A stretch of DNA of 34,970 nucleotides from positions 1 through 34,970 of IMG/VR virus record IMGVR_UViG_3300027759_000021. One strand, given 5' to 3'. Below the pieces are notes generated by a model. The model was not told the DNA's origin and ran no database searches. It saw only the letters and a program-made list of their open reading frames with translations. Numbering within the stretch: position 1 is the first letter of the stretch; every line of letters starts with the position of its first letter. Position numbers and translations under genes: made by a program. Below are positions 5,011 to 13,894 of this stretch, piece by piece. The DNA comes from a virus.

Positions 5011-5375
5011 TTTTTAAGGTTAGCCATAATGCGAGTACCAAATAAGAAACCAAAAGCGATGTTAGCCGCTTCAATACCTATTCTTTGAATTTCGGGGGCT
5101 ACTGGCAAGAACAAAGTGCTTATGCCTACCACGATGACAAACAATGCCCCTAGATAGCGACTAGAGGCTCTAAGGTCTATTACCCATTGACTAGGTTGCC
5201 CATAGGGATTGTCTAGCTTTGCAATAGCTTCTAGCTTTGCTATGTCGTTTTGGTCTAGTTTTATTTGGTCATCAACATTTAAAGGCTTTACTCCGCCAGT
5301 AAACATTCCAATTAGGCTTTTAATTCCGTCAATTCCTACAGGGACTAAAGCACCAATAATGGTTTCTAAAATCAT
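5007..5375 (-). CDS. Holin, 3TM family
   Basis: A 122-residue membrane protein of the GTA-type 3TM holin family. It starts with a hydrophobic N-terminus (MILETIIGALVPVGIDGIKS), has an amphipathic charged middle (QNDIAKLEAIAKLD), then the conserved QPSQWVIDLRASSRYLGALF and two membrane segments (ALFVIVVGISTLFLP and IEAANIAFGFLFGTRI). Family members permeabilise the inner membrane and release the endolysin at a set time. It sits directly upstream of the muramidase with an ATGA overlap and downstream of another small membrane protein, forming a lysis cassette. Confidence 0.85.
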   Translation of the reverse strand: MILETIIGALVPVGIDGIKSLIGMFTGGVKPLNVDDQIKLDQNDIAKLEAIAKLDNPYGQPSQWVIDLRASSRYLGALFVIVVGISTLFLPVAPEIQRIGIEAANIAFGFLFGTRIMANLKK

Positions 5376-5536
5376 TTTGGTATTTCAAAGCCATGAGTTG
5401 AGAGCCATGCGTAACCTATCAAAGCAAATAAAGCATAGCCAATAGTCCGCAAAGAAAACCAACCAAATTGGGTAACTTTTTCATTAAGCCATTCTTTAAT
5501 AGCTTCTTTTACAACTTCTTTGTCTAAATCACCCAT
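5372..5536 (-). CDS. Small one-TM protein of the lysis cassette
   Basis: Encodes 54 residues from ATG (5534-5536) to TGA (5372-5374), overlapping the holin start by 4 nt. The N-terminal half is charged (MGDLDKEVVKEAIKEWLNEK) and the C-terminal part (FSLRTIGYALFALIGYAWL) is a membrane helix. Position and coupling to the holin suggest a lysis accessory such as an antiholin or second holin; this is an inference from context. Strong coupling and the clean TM helix support it as a real gene. Confidence 0.65.
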   Translation of the reverse strand: MGDLDKEVVKEAIKEWLNEKVTQFGWFSLRTIGYALFALIGYAWLSTHGFEIPK

Positions 5537-5542
5537 GTCTGC

Positions 5543-5683
5543 TCACTTTGGTTTGCGTGTAGTTGCTTTTTTAACGGTCTTTTTAGCTACTTTTTTGGCA
5601 ACAGGTTTGACAGGAAAGTCGAATGTTTCAACTTTAGGTTGAAAGCCAAACTTGTCTAAAATCCATGTAAATGTAAAGTTCAT
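5543..5683 (-). CDS. Small Lys/Ala-rich protein next to the lysis cassette
   Basis: Encodes 46 residues. The N-terminus is MNFTFTWILDKFGFQPKVET and the C-terminus is a basic tail with AKK/VKK repeats (VAKKVAKKTVKKATTRKPK). Such Lys/Ala tails occur in small phage structural or nucleic-acid-binding proteins. It lies 6 nt upstream of the one-TM lysis protein and one base downstream of the next gene, so it is embedded in the late operon. Function is not recognised. Confidence 0.6.
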   Translation of the reverse strand: MNFTFTWILDKFGFQPKVETFDFPVKPVAKKVAKKTVKKATTRKPK

Positions 5684-5684
5684 G

Positions 5685-5945
5685 TTAATCCTTAATAACA
5701 GGTTTAGGTTCATTAGTAGTTAGAACAGAACCATTCCATGTAAACCCAATACTGCCATTGCCCATTTGTTCTTCAAGAACATAATCAAAAATATTGTTAT
5801 CAAAAACCCAAATTAATGAAGGTATATTTTCTTGAACTAAAACAATAGAATTTGATGGTGGTGTCCATGTAGCGGTGTCACCATTCCATACAATAGTATT
5901 AATTACAACATTGTCTTCAATTATTAAATAATTTTGAATTGTCAT
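5685..5945 (-). CDS. Hypothetical protein downstream of tail fibre (possible fibre accessory)
   Basis: An 86-residue acidic protein starting MTIQNYLIIEDNVVINTIVW and containing IGFTWNGSVL (69-78). The 'YLIIEDNVVINTIVWNGD' opening resembles small proteins encoded after phage tail fibres that are often annotated as hypothetical or fibre-assembly related. It lies 12 nt after the Gly-rich tail fibre gene on the same strand, so it is translated from the same mRNA. No catalytic residues or membrane helices are visible. Confidence 0.68.
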   Translation of the reverse strand: MTIQNYLIIEDNVVINTIVWNGDTATWTPPSNSIVLVQENIPSLIWVFDNNIFDYVLEEQMGNGSIGFTWNGSVLTTNEPKPVIKD

Positions 5946-5957
5946 TTTATTTTCCTA

Positions 5958-7043
5958 TTACCATTCAATTAGAACAAGACCAGTACCACCAACAGAACCA
6001 TTGGTTGTGGAAACAGCCCCAGCACTTCTAATTGCACCAGTAGCGCCAGCACCTAAAATACCAGCAACACCTGAAGAAGGAGCAGTAGTTGGATTAGCAG
6101 TATTGCTAGTAAGAATACTATTAGTATAGTAATTAGAACCACCCCTTCCATTTATGTCGCCATTTGAGCCAACACCACCAACTCCAGCCGCACCTGTACT
6201 GTTTGGCCCGCCAGAAATTCCGCCACCACCGCCTGTAGCAGAGATAGTTGTAATTGATTGCGTTCCACTTGCAACTTGTGATGTACCACCAGTACCACCA
6301 GAACCAGAACCAGCAGTTCCGCCCGCACCAACAGTTACTGCTAAAGTATTAGCTGGGGTTAGCGCTGTTAGCCATTTAGTAGCATAACCACCACCACCAC
6401 CATTACCGCCAGTACCGTAATCATCAACACTACTTGTTGCGCTACCGCTACCACCACCGCCACCAAGTACTGTAATTTTAAGTGCGGTAATTCCAGAAGG
6501 AATAGTAAATGTTCCGTTTGCTGCAAATACTTGACTTTGTTGTCCAACATAAACATTAGTAGATGCAGAAGAAACCCAAACAGTTCCATTAGAGGTTAAT
6601 ATATTGCCTGTTGTGCCTGGTGCAGTTAAACCTGTACCGCCTTGAGCAACTGACAATGCAGTAGTTAAACCTGTAATAGAAGTAATGTCGCTATTTGCGC
6701 CTGATTTAGCTGCGCTTAAATTAGTACGAGAAGTAGTAGCATTAGCAACATCTGAAAGATTGCTTGCTTTTAAAAGGGATAACGCATTAGCAGTATCTAC
6801 ATAAGTTTTAGTAGCAGCGTCTTGTGCAGAAGTAGGGTCTAAAACAGCGCTAACTTTGTTGTTAGCCATGTTTAAAGTACCACTCATAGGAGTTTGACCA
6901 TCGGCAGCTACGCTTCCTGTTAATGAAGAAGCAATATCACTAAGGGTAGTATTAGCCCATGTAGTTGTGATGGTTGTGCCTGTTACTACTGGATTACCAG
7001 CAGGTAAGCTATATGTACCGCTACCGTTTCTACTCATTTCCAA
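5958..7043 (-). CDS. Tail fibre protein with glycine-rich C-terminal domain
   Basis: A 361-residue fibre. The first 150 residues contain repeats typical of trimeric phage fibres (QDAATKTYVDTANAL, TTALSVAQGGTGL). From about residue 185 the sequence becomes extremely Gly/Ser/Thr-rich (LGGGGGSGSAT, GGNGGGGGYATKW, TVGAGGTAGSGSGGTGG), matching the glycine-rich receptor-binding tip seen in many phage fibres. It ends GLVLIEW. The start overlaps the end of the upstream structural gene by 14 nt. Role in host adsorption is known for the family; the receptor is unknown. Confidence 0.85.
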   Translation of the reverse strand: MEMSRNGSGTYSLPAGNPVVTGTTITTTWANTTLSDIASSLTGSVAADGQTPMSGTLNMANNKVSAVLDPTSAQDAATKTYVDTANALSLLKASNLSDVANATTSRTNLSAAKSGANSDITSITGLTTALSVAQGGTGLTAPGTTGNILTSNGTVWVSSASTNVYVGQQSQVFAANGTFTIPSGITALKITVLGGGGGSGSATSSVDDYGTGGNGGGGGYATKWLTALTPANTLAVTVGAGGTAGSGSGGTGGTSQVASGTQSITTISATGGGGGISGGPNSTGAAGVGGVGSNGDINGRGGSNYYTNSILTSNTANPTTAPSSGVAGILGAGATGAIRSAGAVSTTNGSVGGTGLVLIEW

Positions 7044-8895
7044 CTCCTTTAATCATATTTTGGGCAGCTTGTGTTGCCAAAATTCTAGCTATATTTGCTT
7101 GTTCTGGCGTTAAATGAGAAGCTGTTTCTGCTTTGCCCGCCAATTTCATTAATGCCGCAGATTTTTTAGGGTCAAGTAAAGCCTCTGCCATTTTATTTGT
7201 TAATTGCTTGTTTGCACCGCCATAGCCTACATCACTAACTCTAGCAAGAATGTTTCCAGCAGTTTCAGCCATGCCACGCCTTCTAAGCATATTTGGAAGG
7301 TTTACTTGCTGAAGCATATTGTTATAGGCCAACTTTTCCATTGTGTTAGAACCTATGCCAGCGCCAGCAGTTTTAGCGTATGTTCCTCTTTGCAAATCTT
7401 CACTTATTGCTTCAAGTCTAGCTAATTGTTGTTTAGATAAAATGCCTTCTTTTTTAACCTTATCTAATTCTCTTGCAAAATTAGCAGCATATATATTTTG
7501 AGTTTGCGGAGAAACTGACTTTTCCGCCAATTTAGCAATAGATTCTAATTGATTGACAGGTTTAGAAAGCCTTGCAAATGTAGAACTTGCTTCTTTATAA
7601 GCAGGGTTTACATCTTCAATAAATCCTAATAAACGGTCTTTAGCAGAAATTAAACTGCGTAATTCTGCGCTTGTAGCACCTGTGCCAGACTTTTCTAATT
7701 TAGCTTTAACGGCTGAAATTTGGTCATCTAAAGCCATTTTGGTTTCATGCAAGCCACGCATAGAACCAGCAGGGTCAGCAATGTCTACGCCTCTATTAGC
7801 AGCGTTTTCTTTAGCTTGATTTATTGCTTTAGAAATAGCAGGAGTTTTAACTAATTCGCCAACAATTTTTGCATCTTCTGGCGCTAAGGCCAATTTAACA
7901 TTTAATGCTTTATCGTATAAATCATTAGCTACTTCTTCTCTAATATTAGAGTATTTAACAACTCTAGCTTCTGGCGCAATATTTTCAAGCGCAGCAGTTC
8001 TAGCTTCATTTTGCGCTAATTGACGATTAGCTAAAGCATTTGTAGCTATTGGTGAAGAACCTATTGCTGCCCTTTGTGCAGAAGCAAGGCTTGGCACTCC
8101 AGCAGCTTCTCCTACTGTAGGCATTGAGCCTGGCACTAATTCTTTAGCATTTCTTAAATTAGCAATAGCTTTTTCTGCGTCATTTCCAGCAAATTGACGC
8201 AATGCACGACCAAGAATAAGGTTTTGTCCACCTTGATAAAAAGGTTCTGCAAGTGATTTACCAGCATGAATACCAACATCGGCTAGTTTGCCTAGTAATG
8301 GTGTTGGTGCGCCTAATGCTGCGCCAATAGTAGCTTGTTTAGCTGCTTCTTGATATAAAGGTTGTCCTGTTTTGCCTGTTTCTTCAGGCGTAGCTAAACC
8401 AACTGCACCGCCAATGGCACTTGCTTGCAAATAAGGATTTAATTTAGCAAAAGAAGGAATAGCACCAATAACTTTAGCAGCGCCCATTGCTGGCATTACA
8501 GCACCACCAATACGACCAGCACCATAAGCCATTGGATTTTCTTCTTGATATTGACCACTTTCTTTAGCAAGTCTTTGCACTAATTCATTGATTTTTGGTG
8601 CATTTCCTGTGGCTAATTGTGCGCCAGCTAACAAGGGGTCTACGAAGGATTTAGTGGCACCAGCCATAGCCGATTCTAATGGGCGAGGTTGTTCTAATAT
8701 ATTAGTACGATTAATGCCTTGTGGTCTACCTACGGCAGCACCACCACCAGTTTCACCAAATTGCCCAACTGTGGCTTCTGTTTTTGGTTGGTATAACTTT
8801 TGTGCTTGTGCAATAACATCCGCTTGAGAAGCACCTTCTGGACCTTCTAAAGTAATTGTTTGTCCATCAGGGGCTTGAACTGTATATTGAGCCAT
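7030..8895 (-). CDS. Large helical virion protein, putative internal/ejection protein
   Basis: A 621-residue protein. It begins MAQYTVQAPDGQTITLEGPE, a short domain (to about residue 35, ASQADVIAQAQKLYQ) found at the N-terminus of many podovirus structural proteins. A Gly/Ala-rich hydrophobic stretch at about 130-200 (AYGAGRIGGAVMPAMGAAKV) could insert in a membrane. The rest is mostly charged alpha-helix, consistent with a coil that crosses the envelope during DNA ejection. It lies between the ejection-type proteins and the tail fibre in the late operon. The ejection role is inferred by analogy with T7/P22 layouts. Confidence 0.65.
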   Translation of the reverse strand: MAQYTVQAPDGQTITLEGPEGASQADVIAQAQKLYQPKTEATVGQFGETGGGAAVGRPQGINRTNILEQPRPLESAMAGATKSFVDPLLAGAQLATGNAPKINELVQRLAKESGQYQEENPMAYGAGRIGGAVMPAMGAAKVIGAIPSFAKLNPYLQASAIGGAVGLATPEETGKTGQPLYQEAAKQATIGAALGAPTPLLGKLADVGIHAGKSLAEPFYQGGQNLILGRALRQFAGNDAEKAIANLRNAKELVPGSMPTVGEAAGVPSLASAQRAAIGSSPIATNALANRQLAQNEARTAALENIAPEARVVKYSNIREEVANDLYDKALNVKLALAPEDAKIVGELVKTPAISKAINQAKENAANRGVDIADPAGSMRGLHETKMALDDQISAVKAKLEKSGTGATSAELRSLISAKDRLLGFIEDVNPAYKEASSTFARLSKPVNQLESIAKLAEKSVSPQTQNIYAANFARELDKVKKEGILSKQQLARLEAISEDLQRGTYAKTAGAGIGSNTMEKLAYNNMLQQVNLPNMLRRRGMAETAGNILARVSDVGYGGANKQLTNKMAEALLDPKKSAALMKLAGKAETASHLTPEQANIARILATQAAQNMIKGVGNE

Positions 8896-8899
8896 ATTT

Positions 8900-9967
8900 T
8901 TACCTTGAAGGAGTTACGCCAATAATATTCCAACCACTATTAGTTTGTGGCACGCCTAATTGTTGATTAATATTGGCAACAGGTTTAGGTTGTTTTGGTG
9001 GTGTGATTTGCAAATCAAGCCCTTGATAAGGGTCATAAATAATGCTTTCAGGTGCAATTCTATTTTTAACAGCAATGTCTGAATAATATTTCTTTTGACC
9101 TTCAAATTGTTGTTTTTGGCTATTAACAATATCGCCAGCAGCTTGAGTAAATTGTGTTCTTTGATTAGGTGTAAGTCTTTGACCAGTTTGCACTTTGTTG
9201 TATTGCGCCCTAACAGTATCAGGTACGCCTCTTGCATTTTCAGCAGAAGCATATTCGCCTTCACGAACAGTTGAAGCTGGGTCAAGAATTTTCATAAAAC
9301 CAAAGATTTTAGACATATCACCAGCAGCTGTATCAGGGGCAGTTTCAATCTTGCGATACGCTTGACTAATTTGAATATGCGGTGTTGCTTGATTTAAGAA
9401 AGAACTACGCAAACCAGCTTCAGCAGGATTGGCTTTTTCTTCTGCTGTTACAGGCGCAGCATAAATAACTTTTCCTTGTTCATTTACTAAATTACCTTTA
9501 ACTACATGGTATTTAGGTAATTCTGGTGCAGTATTTATTGCTTGGCCACCTTTAAATCGAGTTTGACCAGCACTTAATGTATATTCTTCAGGAGTCAATG
9601 ATTTAAGTCCTAAAGCCTTTATTTCAGGTGTTTTAGCACTTCTAGCAAATTCATTGGCTAAATCAGGGTTTATTTTCATTAACCTTGCATATTCGTTTAT
9701 TTCTGCCGTGCTTTTGCCACGCAATGCTTCTGCTAAAGCAACTTGTTTTTCATCTAAATTAGCATTAGTTAATCCACCAATAGCAGCATTAATCATAGGT
9801 AATGCTTGCTGAAGTCCTGACGGCTTAACATAATGACCACTAATCATTTGACCTTGTGGCGCATTAAAAGCCTGTCCTGTTAGCAAATTAGCTAATTGTC
9901 TTTGGCGTTGTAAACCCAATACTTCTGGGTCTTGCATCATTAATTGTTGTTCTGTTAAATCTGCCAT
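8900..9967 (-). CDS. Hypothetical virion protein, putative ejection protein
   Basis: A 355-residue protein, MADLTEQQLMMQDPEVLGLQ, rich in Gln, Ala and Asn. Helical regions dominate (RQRQLANLLTGQAF; QLMMQDPEVLGLQRQRQ) with Pro-rich linkers near the C-terminus (ITPPKQPKPVANINQQ). No enzyme motif is visible. It is separated by only 4 nt from the large helical protein downstream and 2 nt from the Gly/Ala-rich protein upstream. A block of three to four such proteins between tail hub and fibre is the usual location of podovirus internal/ejection proteins. Confidence 0.6.
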   Translation of the reverse strand: MADLTEQQLMMQDPEVLGLQRQRQLANLLTGQAFNAPQGQMISGHYVKPSGLQQALPMINAAIGGLTNANLDEKQVALAEALRGKSTAEINEYARLMKINPDLANEFARSAKTPEIKALGLKSLTPEEYTLSAGQTRFKGGQAINTAPELPKYHVVKGNLVNEQGKVIYAAPVTAEEKANPAEAGLRSSFLNQATPHIQISQAYRKIETAPDTAAGDMSKIFGFMKILDPASTVREGEYASAENARGVPDTVRAQYNKVQTGQRLTPNQRTQFTQAAGDIVNSQKQQFEGQKKYYSDIAVKNRIAPESIIYDPYQGLDLQITPPKQPKPVANINQQLGVPQTNSGWNIIGVTPSR

Positions 9968-9969
9968 GA

Positions 9970-10848
9970 TTATCCCTGCTTTAATAAATTAGCCAATGAA
10001 CTTAAATCCATTGGTTGTGCGCTTCTAATAGGTTGTTGCGCTGTTTGCATAAATGGGTTTTGATTACCACGCAATATTGCTGGTATAGCACTTCCTACAC
10101 CTGTTTGCCCTTGGGCTAATTGTCCTAATGAATTAGGTAATCCTGAACTAGGTGATAACATCTTTGCCAAATTTCTAGCACGATTAGCATTGGTAGCAAT
10201 ATCAGAAGCACTTATTCCAGAAGTATTTAAACCCATAGAATTAAGCATTGCAGACCCTTGTGTGCCTGACAAATCTGTTAATCCAGTTGTAGAGCCTTCA
10301 AGTCCTAATTCTTGTGCAGCGCCTGTATATCCTAGATTAGCGTCTGTAAATGCACCGCCACCTCCAGCAACACCACCGCCTACAGCGCCAGTTGTATACG
10401 CTGCGCCAGGCTCAACGCCAAAAGAAGCACCACCTACAGGTGTAAATCCACCAGAACTTGCTATTTCACCAGCCGTTAATGCGCCTTCTCCAGCCCCAAT
10501 AGCAGTTCCTTCTGCTAAAGTTGTTCCAGCAGGCACTAATTCTCCAGCAGCAAAAACTGTGCCATCAGCAGCAGTAGCACCACCAGCACCAGCAACCGCA
10601 GCTTCTCCTACCATTTCTCCTGCGGCATAAGCGCCAGCAACCAAAGCTATTGGAAGCATCCAACCATTTTCAGAAACCCAATCTGTTTGCCTAAATTGTT
10701 CATCTGCCATTGAATTAGCAGCACCTTTAAACGCTTCTACAGGGTCAATTTCAGCAAAAAAGTTGCCAAGACCACCGCCACCACCATTGTAGGTGCGCTT
10801 GCCATCATGCCAACCTTGGTGTTTATTGAAGTGTCTTAATATACTCAT
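9970..10848 (-). CDS. Gly/Ala-rich virion protein, putative DNA-ejection protein
   Basis: A 292-residue protein. The N-terminus MSILRHFNKHQGWHDGKRTY is followed by a GGGGG linker; the middle (LPIALVAGAYAAGEMVGEAA, about 66-85) is hydrophobic, then a long stretch of Gly/Ala/Thr repeats (GAGGATAADGTVFAAGEL). The C-terminus carries GNQNPFMQTAQQPIRSAQPM. Low-complexity Gly/Ala sequence with a hydrophobic patch is common in podovirus ejection proteins that enter the host envelope. It overlaps the upstream gene by one base. The large antisense open frames here only mirror its repetitive codons. Confidence 0.6.
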   Translation of the reverse strand: MSILRHFNKHQGWHDGKRTYNGGGGGLGNFFAEIDPVEAFKGAANSMADEQFRQTDWVSENGWMLPIALVAGAYAAGEMVGEAAVAGAGGATAADGTVFAAGELVPAGTTLAEGTAIGAGEGALTAGEIASSGGFTPVGGASFGVEPGAAYTTGAVGGGVAGGGGAFTDANLGYTGAAQELGLEGSTTGLTDLSGTQGSAMLNSMGLNTSGISASDIATNANRARNLAKMLSPSSGLPNSLGQLAQGQTGVGSAIPAILRGNQNPFMQTAQQPIRSAQPMDLSSLANLLKQG

Positions 10849-11726
10849 TAGAAATTACCACTCATCCAGTCAGCAGTTGAAATATTATTAACGCCTGAGT
10901 TACCACCACCTAAATTAGATAACCAGTTATAACCTTGTGAAAGCCCACTACCAATAGCGCCTAATGCGCCTGGGTTAGCTGCTAAACCTAATAAGCCAGC
11001 AGAACCTAGTCCATATAAACCAGCAGTATTAGCTGTTTGTTGTCCTAACTGTGCATTTTGCGCTGCAATTTGAGCAGCAGTTTGACTACCTAATGCGCCC
11101 ATGTAATCAGGGCCAGCCACGGCAGCTTGCGTAGGTGCATTAATAAGGTTAGGAGTAGTTAAGTTTTTAATTTGACCAGCTTGTGTACCTTGTAATTGTT
11201 GTGCTTGTAAACCAGTATTCATGCCTTGAATTTGTGCGCTAGTCAATAAATCGTTTTGACCTTGTTGGAATGTACGCATAGCGTTGTCATAGGCTTGAGT
11301 GCCTGGCACAATACCTTGGTTAGCCAACTGTGCAGTATTCATTTCTTTAGACTGTGCCATTTGTGGCGAAAGTCTACGCATAATAGCGTCAGAATAAGTT
11401 TCCCCAGGATTAATACCATACATAGGGTTATTAATGCTTTGCTGTAAACCAGCTAAAGACGAACTTGCAAGTTGTTCAGTTTGCGGTGTTCCTGTTTGAT
11501 TAGCAGTCCAAGTAGGATTGCCGTATGCGTCTGTGCCTTGTTGGTAATTTAAACCACCATACAAAGTGTTTTGATTTACACGATTAGCTTGGGTAGCGGT
11601 TTGTGCGCCAGCCAAGTTTCCAAGTGCTTGTGCATTAGCTGCTTGAAAATAAGGGCTTGTTGTGCCAGCATACGGATTAGCCGCACTAGCATTTGCACCT
11701 TGCGAAAATGTTGAACCTGCACCCAT
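10848..11726 (-). CDS. Gln/Ala-rich virion protein, putative ejection protein
   Basis: A 292-residue protein starting MGAGSTFSQGANASAANPYA with NTLYGGLNYQQGTDAYGNPT, a Gln/Ala-rich helical middle (AQLANQGIVPGTQAYDNAMR; QIAAQNAQLGQQTANTAG) and a Gly-rich hydrophobic segment near 235-260 (LYGLGSAGLLGLAANPGALG). It ends ISTADWMSGNF. It is the first of the ejection-type block following the GNAT-like gene. No catalytic residues are seen; the role is assigned from composition and position only. Confidence 0.6.
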   Translation of the reverse strand: MGAGSTFSQGANASAANPYAGTTSPYFQAANAQALGNLAGAQTATQANRVNQNTLYGGLNYQQGTDAYGNPTWTANQTGTPQTEQLASSSLAGLQQSINNPMYGINPGETYSDAIMRRLSPQMAQSKEMNTAQLANQGIVPGTQAYDNAMRTFQQGQNDLLTSAQIQGMNTGLQAQQLQGTQAGQIKNLTTPNLINAPTQAAVAGPDYMGALGSQTAAQIAAQNAQLGQQTANTAGLYGLGSAGLLGLAANPGALGAIGSGLSQGYNWLSNLGGGNSGVNNISTADWMSGNF

Positions 11727-11736
11727 TACCTTCTCC

Positions 11737-12126
11737 TTATGCCCATTTACAATATTCTGGGCGCATTTCTAAAATGACCAAATCCCCATCGTCATGTGCG
11801 TCAGGAATAGTGGCAACATCTTTGAAACCAAGGTGTCGGTCTAGTCTTAGGGCTTTTGTGTTACTCCCTGCAACTGTGCCAATTATAACCTTTAATTTCA
11901 ATGTGTTAAAAGGGTAATTAAAGACCTCTTTTAGGAAATCTTTAGTTGCCCAATGCTGCCCTTCTGATTCCACATGAATCATGCAAGATTTACCAAAAAA
12001 ACCACAATAAACTACAACTGCTCTAATCTGTCCATCTAATACTTGACCTAAATAATGTGCATCTTGGGAAGTGGGCATTTTGTGTTTAATTGCCCAATCC
12101 TTTAAAGATTGTTCATTAAGTAAAAT
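11737..12126 (-). CDS. GNAT-like acetyltransferase-fold protein with apparent ATT start
   Basis: The conserved part (MPTSQDAHYLGQVLDGQIRA; TLKLKVIIGTVAGSNTKALR; LGFKDVATIPDAHDDGDLVI) looks like a degenerate GNAT fold as found in phage proteins encoded near tail genes; some relatives are minor virion proteins. The first ATG is at 12078, but the frame continues upstream with ILLNEQSLKDWAIKHK, which reads as genuine N-terminal helix. No ATG, GTG or TTG exists there; an ATT at 12124-12126 overlaps the stop of the preceding gene exactly as TGATG couplings do (TGATT). I therefore extend it to 12126 (129 residues). If ATT is not used, the gene is 11737-12078. Confidence 0.62.
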   Translation of the reverse strand: MLLNEQSLKDWAIKHKMPTSQDAHYLGQVLDGQIRAVVVYCGFFGKSCMIHVESEGQHWATKDFLKEVFNYPFNTLKLKVIIGTVAGSNTKALRLDRHLGFKDVATIPDAHDDGDLVILEMRPEYCKWA

Positions 12127-13892
12127 CAGAGTACACCACCCTGCTCCATTACATAATCCGTACTAGCCCAATGCAATTCAATACCTTGCGCTGCTGCGGT
12201 TAAATTAATAGAGCCAGCAAATCCTATTCCTGTAACACCTTGCCAAACTCTAGTAGTGATTAAGCCACCACTCCAAATGTTTTCATCCCATTTGGCTGTG
12301 TCCCAAGTTGAACCTGTTTGAGTGCTAGGGTTAAATGAAACCGCACCTAAATTGTCAATAGGTTGAAAATCTACGCTTAAACCGCATAAAACGGCTGGTA
12401 CACCACCTTGGGATTGAAGAATAGGGCGAACCATCGTAAAGCGTTTTTGTTGCCCTGGCGAGTCAAAATAGCTATATGCTTGTTGCACAGCAGCAGTAAT
12501 GTTGTTTCCATCATCTGCAGTATCAACATAAAAATTGCCTACATAACCATCACCACCAAAGTGCATAGTATTATCGCCAGAAGATTCCCAACAATAAGCC
12601 TCAATATTAGTAAATCTAGCCCATGCCTTTGTAATTGTGTGCATTACATATTGTTCCATTCCATCATTAGTAGGAATGTTTAATATCAGCATATTTTCAC
12701 TAGCAAAATAGTTAATTTGCCAACCAAAGTTAGCATAATAATTAGTGGCAGCTTGGCTAATAGGGAAATAAATCTTATCTGTAAGGTTTACTCTAGGGTC
12801 TAAACGGCTAGACTGTAAGGCTGAAGCAAGGGGTACTAATCCGTCTTGAGTCAATAAAAGTAAGTCGCCACCCCATTTAAAGAAGCATTTGCGGTTAAAA
12901 GTTTGACCTAATTGCCAAACTCCTTTTAATGCCCAAGTTAATATAGAACTAGGGTCTGTACCGTTATAAACAATGACTTCACCCAAATTAGTTACAAATA
13001 CTGCATAGTCATCAGCGCCTTGCCCTGCGTCTATTGTCCATGTACCCATAGCTTGTAAATAGCCACCGTTGCGTGCAATAGAGCCAAAATAAAGGGGAGA
13101 AGCTGCGCCACCAATAGAATCTACAGGCAAATACCAACAAGAAAGGGTGTTCTTTTGCGTAAAATATAGGCGGTTTTTAAATAAGTTTACATTGATAAAA
13201 GTTGATGAATCTACGCCTGTAATGCCTATTGTCGTATAAGTTCCTACTACAGTAGCATTGGAGGCTGGTGCTGTAGCCATTACATAAGTAAATGTGCTTG
13301 CACCTGTTTTGGTAATAACAAAAGTGCCATTATATTCAGATGATGATGCGCCACTAATAGTTACTCGATTGTTAGTTAAAAGCCCATGAGGGCTTGCAGT
13401 CGTTAAAGTGGCAGTTGTGCCTGACTTTGTAATACTTGAAATTGTCTGTGCAGTAGTCGTAGTAGCTACTGTAAACCAATTAGAACCATCATAAATAGTT
13501 ACTGCGTCTGACCCATTACAAGTAACAAGAAAACTGCCTGCGGTGTTAGTAATATTGACAAATTGTAGTTTATCGCTAGTTAAACTTGAATAAACTTGGG
13601 TAGCTGTAGAGGATGTAGCATCCCAAATCTTTGTGCTTGCTACTGCAAATAACTTATATCCGCTAGTAGTTGGGTAATTCATTAAAGTATTTACTGCACC
13701 TGTAATGCCTGTAGAGGACTTTGTATAGCCCTTACGCATAGTGACATCAGTAGGTGTAGGGTAAAAATTAACCATTTCCACAGCATCTAATGGTGACATT
13801 TGTGCAAGAGAATCTCTACCATTCCAACCACCAATAGGCGCAGGAACAGAAGTAGTCTTAGCGGAAAACTTCTTAGGTTGTGATAGCAACAT
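12126..13892 (-). CDS. Tail tubular/stabilisation-type tail hub protein
   Basis: A 588-residue protein beginning MLLSQPKKFSAKTTSVPAPI, with GGWNGRDSLAQMSPLDAVEM (21-40) and NFYPTPTDVTMRKGY, an N-terminal signature of large podovirus tail proteins. Much of the remainder reads as beta strands with Asp/Asn turns. At about 151-222 there is an inserted Ig-like/adhesion-type repeat (TKSGTTATLTTASPHGLLTN). It follows the adaptor gene by 2 nt, which is the position of gp12-type tail tubular B or P22-like stabilisation proteins closing the tail tube. Family-level assignment is by layout plus N-terminus. Confidence 0.7.
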   Translation of the reverse strand: MLLSQPKKFSAKTTSVPAPIGGWNGRDSLAQMSPLDAVEMVNFYPTPTDVTMRKGYTKSSTGITGAVNTLMNYPTTSGYKLFAVASTKIWDATSSTATQVYSSLTSDKLQFVNITNTAGSFLVTCNGSDAVTIYDGSNWFTVATTTTAQTISSITKSGTTATLTTASPHGLLTNNRVTISGASSSEYNGTFVITKTGASTFTYVMATAPASNATVVGTYTTIGITGVDSSTFINVNLFKNRLYFTQKNTLSCWYLPVDSIGGAASPLYFGSIARNGGYLQAMGTWTIDAGQGADDYAVFVTNLGEVIVYNGTDPSSILTWALKGVWQLGQTFNRKCFFKWGGDLLLLTQDGLVPLASALQSSRLDPRVNLTDKIYFPISQAATNYYANFGWQINYFASENMLILNIPTNDGMEQYVMHTITKAWARFTNIEAYCWESSGDNTMHFGGDGYVGNFYVDTADDGNNITAAVQQAYSYFDSPGQQKRFTMVRPILQSQGGVPAVLCGLSVDFQPIDNLGAVSFNPSTQTGSTWDTAKWDENIWSGGLITTRVWQGVTGIGFAGSINLTAAAQGIELHWASTDYVMEQGGVL

Positions 13893-13894
13893 GA

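Noticed and set aside
10190-10630. 146-codon plus-strand frame, Pro/Ala-rich
   Set aside because: It is antisense to the Gly/Ala-rich ejection-type gene and its composition simply mirrors the repeated Gly/Ala codons; no ribosome site.
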